Shown here one piece after another: positions 22,212 to 34,200 of a DNA stretch of 64,000 bases; the first letter of the stretch is position 1; every line of letters begins with the position of its first letter. The translations under genes were made by a program, and so were the position numbers. Source of the DNA: Yamagishiella unicocca (taxonomy: Eukaryota; Chlorophyta; Chlorophyceae; Chlamydomonadales; Volvocaceae). The notes below the pieces were generated by a model. The model did no database searches. It saw nothing but the letters and a program-made list of their open reading frames with translations, and was not told where the DNA came from. The stretch covers positions 1 through 64,000 of the forward strand of contig BDSL01000070.1 in the NCBI GenBank assembly GCA_003116995.1. The letters are read 5' to 3'.

Positions 22212-25200
22212 CTGATAATAAGCGAATGAGGCAGCGGGCGCCGCCAGCCGGTAGCGAGGGCGCGGGGGAGGGTACAGAGAACAGCTTACAAATATGTGAA
22301 CAGCCGCTTAGGGAACAGGACAGAACAGTCAGTGGACAGGGCAGATGCAAGCAACATGGGCGAGAAAGAGGGGCACCGACAGGGATGGGTCACCGACAGG
22401 GATGCTGCTGCTGATGTTACGGCGGCGGCGGCTGCGTAAGGATTCCCTTAGGTGGGTGGCTGCCTCATCACAGCCTACCTGCCGCACCCACGGCCCCAGA
22501 AGACAGTGGCTGCGGCTGCGCTGGCCCTGCGGTTGTGGCAGCGGGAGAGGGCAGCTCCGTGGCGGCTGCAGCCGGGGCGGAAAAGGGTCCTTGGACGACA
22601 ACTGCCGGGGCCACTAGCGCGGGGGTTGCTGCCGCTGGCGCTGCCGAAGCCGCAGGGGTTGCTGGTGCTGCTGCTGCTGGCTGTGCGAGCAGAGGCTGCC
22701 AGGCCAGCGGCGGGAATTGCAGTTGCCTAGATCGCAGCCACTCCTGCCAGCGCTGGTCGTCAAAGAGCAGCTGTTGCTGCAGGTGGCGGCGATGGCGGTG
22801 ATGGCCTTCTTGAGGAAGAGTGCGGATGTGCATCGCGGGAGGTGGAGGCGGAGGCCGCGGAGGGGAAGGTAGATGAGGAGGGAGCGGAAACAGGAGACTG
22901 GCTGTTGTCAGCGGCGCCATACCCAGCGGGAGCGGAGGAGGAGAGGACGCCGGCAATGGCGGAGACGTTGTTGCCAATGGAATGATAGTTATATGCAAAG
23001 TGGGTGGCGGTGACGTCGGGGGCCGTGGCGGAGGTGGCGGAGGCGACGCTGGCGGAGGTGACGTCGGGGGCCGTGGCGGAGGTGGCGGAGGCGACGCTGG
23101 CGGAGGTGACGTCGGGGGCCGTGGCGGAGGTCGCGGAGGAGACGCTGGCGGAGGTGACGTCGGGGGCCGTGGCGGAGGCGGCGGAGGCGACGCTGGCGGA
23201 GGTGACGTCGGGGGCCGTGGCGGAGGTGGCGGAGGCGACGCCGGCGGAGGTGACGTCGGGGGCCGTGGCGGAGGTGGCGGAGGCGACGCTGGCGGAGGTG
23301 ACGTTGGGGGCCGTGGCGGAGGTGGCGGAGGCGACGCTGGCGGAGGTGACGTCGGGGGCCGTGGCGGAGGTGGCGGAGGCGACGCTGGCGGGGGTGACGT
23401 CGGGGGCCGTGGCGGAGGTCGCGGAGGAGACGCTGGCGGAGGTGACGTCGGGGGCCGTGGCGGAGGTGGCGGAGGCGACGCTGGCGGAGGTGACGTCGGG
23501 GGCCGTGGCGGAGGTGGCGGAGGCGACGCCGGCGGAGGTGACGTCGGGGGCCGTGGCGGAGGTGGCGGAGGCGACGCTGGCGGAGGTGACGTCGGGGGCC
23601 GTGGCGGAGGTGGCGGAGGCGACGCTGGCGGAGGTGACGTCGGGGGCCGTGGCGGAGGTGGCGGAGGCGACGCTGGCGGGGGTGACGTCGGGGGCCGTGG
23701 CGGAGGTGGCGGAGGCGACGCTGGCGGAGGTGACGTCGGGGGCCGTGGCGGAGGTGGCGGAGGCGACGCTGGCGGAGGTGACGTCGGGGGCCGTGGCGGA
23801 GGTGGCGGAGGCGACGCTGGCGGGGGTGACGTCGGGGGCCGTGGCGGAGGTGGCGGAGGCGACGCTGGCGGAGGCGACGCTGGCGGAGGCGACGCTGGCG
23901 GAGGCGACGCTGGCGGAGGCGACGCTGGCGGAGGCGACGCTGGCGGAGGCGACGCTGGCGGCGGTGGCGGTGGCGACGTCGAACCGGGATCGGCTGCGCA
24001 GAGGAGCATGTACGGCACTTGACCGGATCAGGCAGCCGGAGGTATCTTACCCGTGCCTCCCAAGCTTGTGTACATGGCGTAAGAATGTGTACGGCAGTTA
24101 ATTCAGCGAGGGAGAGCCTTATTGGTTGAGGTTGGCCCTTCTTGACATCCTGGCGCGTGTCGTAGTCGTCCGCCTCGCAGCCGTCCGCAGTCGTCCGCCC
24201 TTTCCCAACCTTGCGCGGCCCCCGGGTTTCCTACCAGATACCAGGAAAACTGCACGGCTCGACACCTCCAACTCCTCCCCCCTCGGGGTTTCCCGCTACC
24301 CCCCGGGTTCTGCCCCGCTTCCCGGGCACAGCCTCCCACCTGAGGGCGCCACGTCCGTGCAGAACGGCTCCATCCAGCTGTTGTACGACGACGGCAGGGC
24401 GTTGGGTATGTCGCTGGCGGGGTCCGCGGCCATGGGGCAGAACCGGGCTCCAGGGGTGGAGCCGCCGGACAGCCACGGGCAGGCGACGTAGGGATCCTGG
24501 TGGCGGCGAGACCACGGGCAGCCAGCAGGAGGAGGTGGGCACAATTTGGCACGTGTCATGCTGTCACGACTTCCGGTCAACCAACAAACGAATGAACTCG
24601 ATGAACTCCGCACGATGGACCCCAATTGAACCCATTCCCTTATGTCGTTTCCAGGGTGTTCTTGCTACGCCTCTACTCACTTGGCCGGCCATGGTGGTTG
24701 CGTTGATCCAGTACCAGGCGGAGAAATAGCGGGTGCCCCAGATCGTAACGCCGTCGGCGGAGAAGGGGGGGTCCACGGAAGCGTCGCCTGCGTGTGTGTA
24801 TGGGCGCCGGGCGAAGGGGAAATCAGGGGGGTACAGCGGCGCAAACGACAGGATCAAAAGGGGAGGAGCGGCGGAGATCCAACGCGGTCATGGGAAGTGC
24901 GTGGATGGTATCCACCCGACAGCGGGAGCCGCCCCAGTGCGTTTCACTTATAGCGGCAGGTGTTGCAGGAAACAATGTTGGTGGGCGTGTCGGAGGACAG
25001 TTACAAGTGGGTCGAAGCGAATAGCCACGAGCACGGACGCCGATTTGAATGCCGGAAGTTGTGAAGCCGGCAGGGATAAAACAACCAACGTCGACGGCAA
25101 CATAACGTCATAGAAAGCAAGGCGGGGTATGATTTTCATCTGTACGAACGTACCGGGGTCGACCACCTTGACGTACAGATGCTTGCCGCTGAACCAGTAC

Positions 25201-28200
25201 AGGTCGCCCCCGCCCGCCAACACCTCCGCCAGGCTGCCCGCCTGCCGTACAGTGGAGCTGAGGGCGGGGTACCATTGGAACTCGCGGGACACGGAGAAGC
25301 TGGTGCCTGGGGTTTGGTTGATGGCATTGGGGGTTGGGACTTTTGAGGTTTGGAGAATGGGTGTGTGCTGCGGGTTGGGATGTTCGAGGGAAACGTTAAG
25401 AGTTGGTTCGTAGTCGAGGGTGTTAGTGCTTGGTGGTCGAGTGGGCCATTGGGGCTGGTGGTTGGGGATTAAGTTTGCGGTTGGGTTCGGGGGCCGGCAA
25501 CAAATGGGACGTTGGGGCTTCGGAATCACACGTGGGATATAGGTAAGCTGTGGATGTGAATAATTAGAAGCGTGTAGAGTAACAAGGATGGAAAATGGGA
25601 AAGTCCTCCTCCTCGGACCTGGCTCTTGGGATTAATCAGGACCACCGATGTTGACTCCAGGATAAGAGGAATGGCGTATGAGCTTATTTAGGTAGCGCGC
25701 AAGGGGAGAAGACCTTTGATTGTGCCCATACAGCCTAGCCGCCAGCCGCAAACCTACCCGGCGGATAGCGGGTCGCGAACACCAGGCTATTCCCGGGCGG
25801 AACTTGTGTCAGGAAAACCTGTGTGTAGAGCGCAGCGCGGGCGGGTGGTTTATGTCGGGTGCGGAAGGGGCTAAGTGTCAACATGAGTGACAGCTAGCGG
25901 CAGGCACGCACTGGCTTTGCGCCCCGGTGTACAGCATGACGTGGTTGGAACAACGACGGGTGCATTCCGCCCCAAGTGCGCCCAAATGCCCACCTGCAGC
26001 GTGGGGGTGACCCCCCGGTCCAGGTGCAGGTACCAGCCGGTGGTGCCGCTGGCGCCAGTGATGCCCTGCGGGGCGCGGGGCACAAGAGGGCAACTGGTGA
26101 AGGGAGAAAGGAAGGAAAGAAAAGAAACAATGGGAATCGGCAGCACTTCCGTCTTTTCCGGGGCTGTTGGTGGCTTCTGCGTCCCTCGCTACCCGCTGTC
26201 CGAACTCCAAGCACCGGTTTCAGTCGATTAGGCCAAGCCTTCCACAAGGCACGGTCATACATACGACGTGTGAAACGGCCTAGACTAGCATCCCGCATAA
26301 GCCCCCCCAGCGCACCTCGTTGCGGGTGATAGTCATGGTGCGCGCATCCTCCCCCCGCCGCCCGAACTGCGCCACGTAGCCCAGATTGGAGGCCGGGCCG
26401 GGCGGGAAGGCGCTACCGCTGTCCACCTGAGGGGCAGGAGAGGGGCGCGGAGGGCGGGAGAGGCGACAGCGGGCGGAAGGTGGAGGGTGGTCGAGGTGCG
26501 CTTCGCTTGGCAGGTAGATCGACGAGGGGCCAGCCACACAGGAACATCCACGTAAGCAAGGCCTTACTGCTGGCGCTTCGCAACCTGGGTGGCTCCCTCG
26601 GTAGGTAGGTCGACAGATGAAAGCAGCCACGTTGCTTGTTGATTGTGTAAGCCCAAACGTGCCGCAAATGGGTGGTCCGCAGTCCTGTCACGCGCGTGTG
26701 GGTACCCCGACCTTGTCAACCCGCCTGATCCCAACCCCCCAGCACCCCGCCTCCCAGGGCCCCAGTCCCTGGCAGCTTCCAACCCACCGGCACCGTGTAC
26801 CCGGGCACCCGGACCTCCAGCCTGGCCACCGCCCTCCAAGGAAGGTAGTCGCACCAGTACACGTTTCCCAGCGTCTGGTAGCTGCAGTCGGCGCCCAGGT
26901 TCCACCAGCTGGGCCAGCTGCCGATCAGGGTGGGCTTGCCGCGCAACGTGGCGGAGCCGTCGTGGTCTGGTGGGGGGAGGGGCGGCGGTGTGGCGGGGTA
27001 ATTGGGCCTCTTCATGGCGGGCCGAGTAGGGCGGAGTTGGGCTGCGAATCGTACGGGGAGGAGAAGGGATTGAGGTCGCGCGCGGGCTGAGGTCGCGCGC
27101 GGAATGCTGTGTAAGGGCGGGGCGGGGCGCGGAATGCTGTGTAAGGGCGGGGCGGGGCGGGAAGGAGAATGCAACCGAGGAGGTGGTGCGGGAGCGACGG
27201 ATGTGCAAGGCGTGGTCGTCGACGGCCACTTCAACAACGAAACTACTTCAACAACATCGTAACGGTCTGTATCCAGCCTCGACCGGGTTCGGACTTCGCC
27301 AAGCCTCGCTCTAGCACGTACAGCCACCCCACCAACTTCCCCACCATGCACCCCCAAACGGGCTCTCAAAAATGCCTGGCGAAACCGCTCGGGGTCCTTG
27401 CTGTGTTCGTCTAGACAAAACAGTCGGGCCCGACACTCGATTCCTCCTCGATTATCCTTTCCAGTGCCGACCTAGAGGTTTCCTCTCACTCCCCCGCTCA
27501 TTCCGAACTCTGCGAGGCCACGCGATCCCGCCCCACCGCAGCCTCCGGCGTACCTATCCAATTGAAGAAGCGGGACGCCCCGGTGGACACCGGCGGGTTA
27601 TTGACCAGCGCGCGGCTGTCCACATTGCGATAGGCGATGCCGCGGCTGGCGCTGATGTAGGCGGGCTTGAACTCGTCACTGCGTGCGGTACCAAACAAAG
27701 ACGGCATTGACACGCGCTAGGCAGTCTCGGGCGGCGCTTCCGCCCCTTACGGGGATAGATGGCTAGTGGGTGTTAAGGCGCAACAGGACTTGGCGCCCCT
27801 GCCCCACACGCACGTGTAAAACTCCGTGCTACCCCTGCTGGTCACACCAATTCCGCTTCACACCACCTTCTCACCCCTTCCTCCACCTGATGGCCACCTG
27901 CACCGCCCTTCCGAAACCCACTTCCCTCCCTCGGCCTCCCAAGCTCCCTCATCGCACCGCCGGCCTCCACTCATCATAACCCCGCGCCCCCCCCCCTACC
28001 CCCACCTGTGCACCATGCTGAACCAAACGCTCTGGCGTGCCACCCCCAGGTTGGGCTCGTAGTAGAAGTTCTGGAAGGTCACGTTGGTGAGGATGGTCAT
28101 GACACGGGTGTCGTACCAGCGGAAGCCCGAGATGGGGTCGTGGTCGCCCGCCGGGTACCTGTTGGAGTGCGGGTGGGGCGGGTCCACATGCGGGTGATGG

Positions 28201-31200
28201 TGATGATGGGGCCACTCTCACGCACGCCGGTCACTGATTGCCATTGCTGCCCTCCCCTGATCAGGACCAAGCTAGGACTACCAGGACCCAAACGCCCCCA
28301 GCCCCCTCGATTCATCCCCCCTGGCCTCCCAGGAGGGCTTTGTCGATCCACCGGCTTGCTCCCCAACCCGCGGACCTCCGGCCCCCCGGCCCCAAAGGCC
28401 GAGACTCACTGCGCGTCCGTGTTCGCCGAGCGCCCATTGACGAGGGCGTTCCCCAGCTGCGCCAGTCCGAATATGTTCGCTCCGCGGACGCAGTCGTGCG
28501 CCTCCCAACCCAGGACCCGTACGCGGCCGCCCCAGTGACTGATGCCCCACTGGGCCAGCCACACCTGGACTCGGTGGTCAAGCGGGAGTGGAGGGAGGAG
28601 GGGGGTGGGAGGTCGGTATGCAACAGGCGGCGCTGGGACTAAGGAAGAGCTGCACGGTGATCGCAGATACATGTGAACGTGCGAGGGTGTGATCCTGGAC
28701 GTGACAACGAAACTCAATAATGGCCAACGTGGTTGAGTCACGATGGTCAGGGAGCGCCCCGCCCTCTCCGGCCCGAATTTTGACCTCCGCCCGCTAGCTG
28801 CCCCCCAGACCCACTGACCCCCCCCCACTGACCCCCCCGCTCGGGCCTAACCTTGTTGTTGGTGAAGGATTGGAAGGCCAGGGAGGTGCCGGTGTCGTCG
28901 CTAGGCGGACGGAGTTAGGTCGGGAGGTAGGGCGGGGGAAATGATGACGAGGGTGAGGGACCACAAATTGCTGAGGTCTGGTGAGCTACGGTACCCGCTG
29001 CGCTCCGGACTAGTCCGCGGCGTCAAGCAGGGGTTCGCGCTGTATATGCCGCGTGCGAGATGTATTGCGGACAAGGGGGTGCGGTAACCCGGCGGCATGC
29101 ATGTGTGTAACGCTGTGGAAGATGGAGCAGTCGGCAACCATGCATGCCGCAGCAGCGTTACACACAGCAACACACCCACCCCAGCACTACTCAAGACCCA
29201 CCCCAGCACCCCAGCACCCCACAACGCCCGCGCCCTCACCGCGTGTCCATCTCGTACCGCCCGCTGGTGTAGTACAGCTTGCCGCCGTCCTTGTCATTGA
29301 CCCACAGGCGCCCGCCCACGTAGATGCCGCCCGCCATGATCCTGCAGTACGAGTGAATGAAATGTGCACAAAGGTAACGGCTTCCGGAACCTGTGTATGA
29401 ATCCCGGTTGATGACATGTGGATGATGAAGAGAACCTGTGTACGACGGCCGCCGTCGCACAGGCATGCTGACATAGTAGCGGCAACGCGGCCGAGCAACC
29501 CACCGACCCGCTCAGCCCAGAGACCAATTACCGCATTCACCGCAACATGTAATGTAACGGGTAACGTACGATAGTAGCCGAAGAGCACCCGGCCAGGACA
29601 GGCAAGCCAGAGCAGAACAGACCCGGACAGGCTGGGCAGCAGCAGCAGGCCCGCCAGCCTATCGCGTCCTCGCTCCCCCTCGCTCAACCCCAGTACCCAG
29701 CCCACCAGAAGTAGCCGGACGAGTGGGCAGTGTTGCCGTCGAACAGCCGCAGCGGTCGCCGGCTGGGGTTGAGGGTAGTGCTCATCCAGCGGTGGTCCTG
29801 GGGAGGGGAGGCAGATGGGGGTGTGTGTGGAGGGCGCAAGTCCGGTGGAGGGCGGCCTGGACGAGGTGAGCTAGGTTCGCGTCCGCTGGTCGGACGATAG
29901 CGACCGATCCAGTGCCAGGGCGGCGCAGTGCCTAGCTGGGAGCTCCTAGCTGGGAGCTCCTACGTGCGCTGCGCACATCTCGTGCTCACCGGCTGAGTGG
30001 GACGTCATCGAAGCACCGGGCAGGATGTCCGTACAGGCCGACGCGTGTGCAGCTAGGTGCACATCGTAAAGTAGACAAGCGGTCTATTTGCATGCCCGCC
30101 GTCAGCAGAGGGTCCGACCCGTGGGTCAGCCCCAATCATGGGACCCATGGGTTCGTCCTAAAGGTCCGCCCCATGGGTCAAGACCAAAGCCCACCCACCC
30201 CTTGATCTCGCACCGCTGCCACCAGATTGCTCTCTCCCTCGTTACTCTCTACACCCTGCTGTGCCGCTCACCCCTATAGGCTCGGACAGCACGGGGAAGT
30301 TGAAGCCAGCGAAGCCGCCACTTGCGGCGTTGTCCTGATGGGCGGCAGTGGGGGGCCAGGAGGCCGCCGTGCGGCATTCGGTGAGGAGCAGGAGGAGGAT
30401 GGACCTTCAGGCGGGCGGGCGCGCAGGGACACGAGTCCTCACTACGGGAGGGGCCGGTGCAGTGACACCGACAGCACCACAAACAGCGTATTGGCGGATC
30501 GGCGGTCCAGCAACCCTACGGCTGCAGCAGGTGCTCCCAGCAGGGCGGGGGACCAAACCCGGGTCTTCCGTTCCGCGACGGATGATACCTTGAATGCGTT
30601 ATTGGGGTTGGCGGAGTAAAAGACGCCGGCGGCGGCATCGGTCGGGTGGGCGAGGTCAGGGCCCTGCGGGAGGATAAGCAACGGGGAACGAAAGGGGGTT
30701 GCTTTGGGAGGGCTGTGTAGGCGGCAGGGCGGGGGGTGCGACCGCATCGAGGCGGGGGCGGCGATTGAGCCCAGTGAAACACGTGAGGAAGGAGTGCGTT
30801 CGTAAGGGATGAAGTAGCCCTCCCACCACAGCGTCCTGCGTCCCAAACCCCTGCGCACCAAACCTATCATACGGTGCGGAAATCAACCAGCCAGCAGCCA
30901 GCCTCTTCCCCACCCCACCCCCTTCCACCCCTTCCCCCCTTCCCTCCTTCCTCCACCCCCAAAGCCGACCTGCACGAAAGTCTCGCCGCTCTGCGTGACT
31001 CCCCCCGCCGGCTTCCCGATGACGTGCACGAAGGCGCCCAGGTTGCGCTGCAGCCAGTTGCCCTCCTCAACACCGTCCTGCGAGGGGTAGGGGTCGCGGT
31101 TAGGGACGACGTTCGTCAGGGCTTACTTGGTGGCAGGGGCAGCTAACAACCACCCTACGCGGCCTGCCGACGTCGTTGGACCACAGGTCGGTGGGATGCA

Positions 31201-34200
31201 CGGAGGGTTGCTTCACAACGTTGACTACCAGCCCGTGGTTAGGAGGTACGACATGGAAGGCATCCTGCGTCTCCGCCATCACCGCCCCCGGGGCGCCCTT
31301 CGCCACCGTTCCCTCCGGACCCACCCACCCACCCACCTCCAGATAAAAGCAGCTCCCCCTCGCGTGGAAAGCCACGTTGTCGGCGAGGACCAGGTTGCTG
31401 GTGCCGTGGATGACGAAGCCTGGGCGAGTGGGAAGGGTGGCCAGGTGAGCCAGAAGCGGGGCGAGGGAGATGCAGGTGCTGGTGTGTACGACACGGAAAG
31501 GGGAAGCACGTCCCTCGCGCCACAGCGTCCCCCTCCGCCGACATGACCCTACCGCCCGGACAACCAGGGACGACCCAATAGCACCGCCGCCCAGAATCGG
31601 CCTGCAGGTGCCCCGTCTAATATTGCGTCGGCGTCCCCAACGCCATGCAAGCGATACTTCTCACCTACGTAATACAGTCAACGAGCTCCGACAGTCCCAC
31701 CTCACCGTGCCCACTTCCAACACAACGAAATGCCCTTCCAACACCTCCTCCTCATACCAAACTTTACGCAGCAGCTCATGTTATTTTCCTAAAGGAGTAC
31801 TTTAGTGTCTTGATTCGTAGATATTGATAATGCCGTGATAGGGCGTAAGATAGCATCCTCCATTGCCTTCGGCCAGCGAAAATGCTATCCCTACCTATCA
31901 CCGTGACTGGCTCCTGCCGCCTCGTCACCAGCCTGTACGCCCAGCCCGCCTTCGTCCCCGTCCGCCTCATCCACTTCGTTCCCCTGCGCTCGTCAATTAA
32001 TCCTCCAGACGCCGATTCAAGACCTCCCAACCTAGTTACCTAAAGCGCATTCTCCAGCATGTAATTCCACACACGTGTACCAAACGTTTTCGAACCAGTT
32101 TTAGTTTTCAGTGCCGACCCACGGGTCTCCTCTCATACCTCCCTGTGCCTAGCTAGCTACAACAAGATCAGCAGCAGGCCCCCTGTCTGCTGCCCTTACT
32201 CACATCGATAGTACGACGCAAATACGGCGCAGTCCTTGGCGTACGAAATGCCGCCCTGGGCGTCGCCGGCGTTGTGCCTGCGAGCTCAGCGGCGTGTGCG
32301 TGCGTCAGGACCGGTCAGGGGGTGCCGGTCACCAAGATGTGGAGGTGGTGCGCCGAGCATCAGGAACGAACGGACAGCCGGGGTGGCTGGTCGGAGCAAG
32401 CCAGCAAGCTGTGCGGGGTATTTGCGCGTCGTTCCCTTGCCCCCTCCCCCCCCTGCCTTCTGTGCGCACTCAAAACGCGTGCCGAAGACTGTTTGCCGGC
32501 TAGTTGCTGCCCTCTGTTTCCTACGTGCGTCGTGCAACCGGGTCTTCTCGCCCCCCCCCCCCTCCGCCATCCACCACCTATCTCCCGAGAGTGCCTGGCC
32601 TCCCTTGCCGTACCACGTTTTGACTCCCTTGCCCCTCGCATGCGTGCCGTACTCACCAGTGAAACGGGTAGGCACCCAGAACGTTGTGTTGGCCCATGCG
32701 GTACGACAACACACCTTCCAATCGCCCCTGGAGCAGCAGCAGCAGTGGTGCCAGGCGCACGAAGAGGAATGAGTGGCTGGGTGAGAAGCGGTCACGTGAA
32801 TGAAGGCGGCGCGCTGAGGGCAATCAGGAAGCGGCGACGAAGCTCGGCGGGCTCGGCGAGGAAGCTTGTTTGCGGCGCGGTAAGCAAGGCAACATGCTCC
32901 CTGCACTCCTTGTCACACTTTGTGAACATAAGCAAGAAAGCATACAGCCACCACGCACACATCCGCTACACACTTCCCCGAACTACCACACTACCTATCT
33001 ACAGCAGCGAGCTGTTGGTTGTTCCTTACTAATACACCGCCAAGTAATAGGCGGGGTTCGGGCAGCCCAGCGACGACGCACCTGCCCCATGATCTTGACG
33101 TGCGCCCCACGAGAGGTGGTTCCGGAGCCGGCCCAGCTCTGCAGCAGTATGGAGCGACTGAGCAGCCCAACCTCGGTCTGGTACTCGGGGCCGCTGGGGA
33201 AAGGGGGGAGGGAGGCAAGGGGAGGGCAAGGCTCGGTTGATGTTGGAAGGATTGACGACGTGCGTGGAGGCTATCAAGGGGCGGAAAGGATGGGTGATTA
33301 ACTGGGTCGGCTTCGGCTGCTGGCTAGATACGTTAGCTCGAGGCCATCTGGGTCCGCGGGTCAAGAGACAAAAGAGAGTCTTCTTGTTTCAGTTCTCCCG
33401 TGCTGGACAGGCGAGATGCCTCACTACCCGGCTCCCCCATGTTGCATGCGCGCCCCACTCACCCATAGTGCGAGTATTGGAACGCGCCATTGATCACAAC
33501 GGTCCGCCCGTCGCCGCTGACGGACTGTACGACGGCCACCTCGTTCTGGTTCTCGTACTCGTCGCGGTAGATGCTGGTGGCCACGAACAGCACCTGGCCG
33601 GGGCGCCAGGAGGATACGGGGTCCTGCGGAGTGCCCGCGGCCGGAGGAGGGCGGTGGGAGAGACACATCGTCGTCAGGAAGGGCATGCACGGGAAATACA
33701 TAGTTGCTTCTTCGTTAGGATTTTCGTTGTAAACAGGGACCCAAATTGCGTCAGGTGCTTGCGTTTGAATCTTTGCAAAGCAAGGGCTTCAAGGCTGGGG
33801 GGGCGGCACGGCCAGATCTTGGTGCCGCCGTCGCTGGTGTGGTCATATGCGACCTGTAAGCAAATGTTGGTGACGGCTCCGCCGTGATACTGTTGTCAAG
33901 TAGGGTCAGGCGCGCAGGGCCCAGCAGTACCCCACCTCCTCCCCGTCCGTAACCCAGCCCCGCTTCGCCCACTCTATCTGTCAGGTACCGGCAGTAGATC
34001 CTCACGTCGCCCCCCCCCCCTCGATTACGCACCCTCAGCGACAGCCAGTTGTCCCCCCGCTTCACAGTGGCCGTCAGCCGAGTCCATGTGGGCAGGTAGG
34101 CGGCCCCGTGCAGGTCCAGCTGCCCTCCCTTGAGCACCTGGATGCCGAGGTCTTCCTCCGGTACACCTGTCACGTAGGGGAGGGGGTAATGAGAGGGTGG

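Noticed and set aside
22982..24101. Plus-strand Gly/Asp-rich and Val-Ala-Glu-rich ORFs of about 350 codons
   Set aside because: They are antisense to the proline-rich exon of the G8-ShK gene, whose frame is fixed by in-phase splicing on both sides.
24200..24490. Plus-strand ORFs over 24.1-24.7 kb
   Set aside because: They are antisense to exons 25-26 of the G8-ShK gene, whose minus-strand frame joins in phase to both neighbours.
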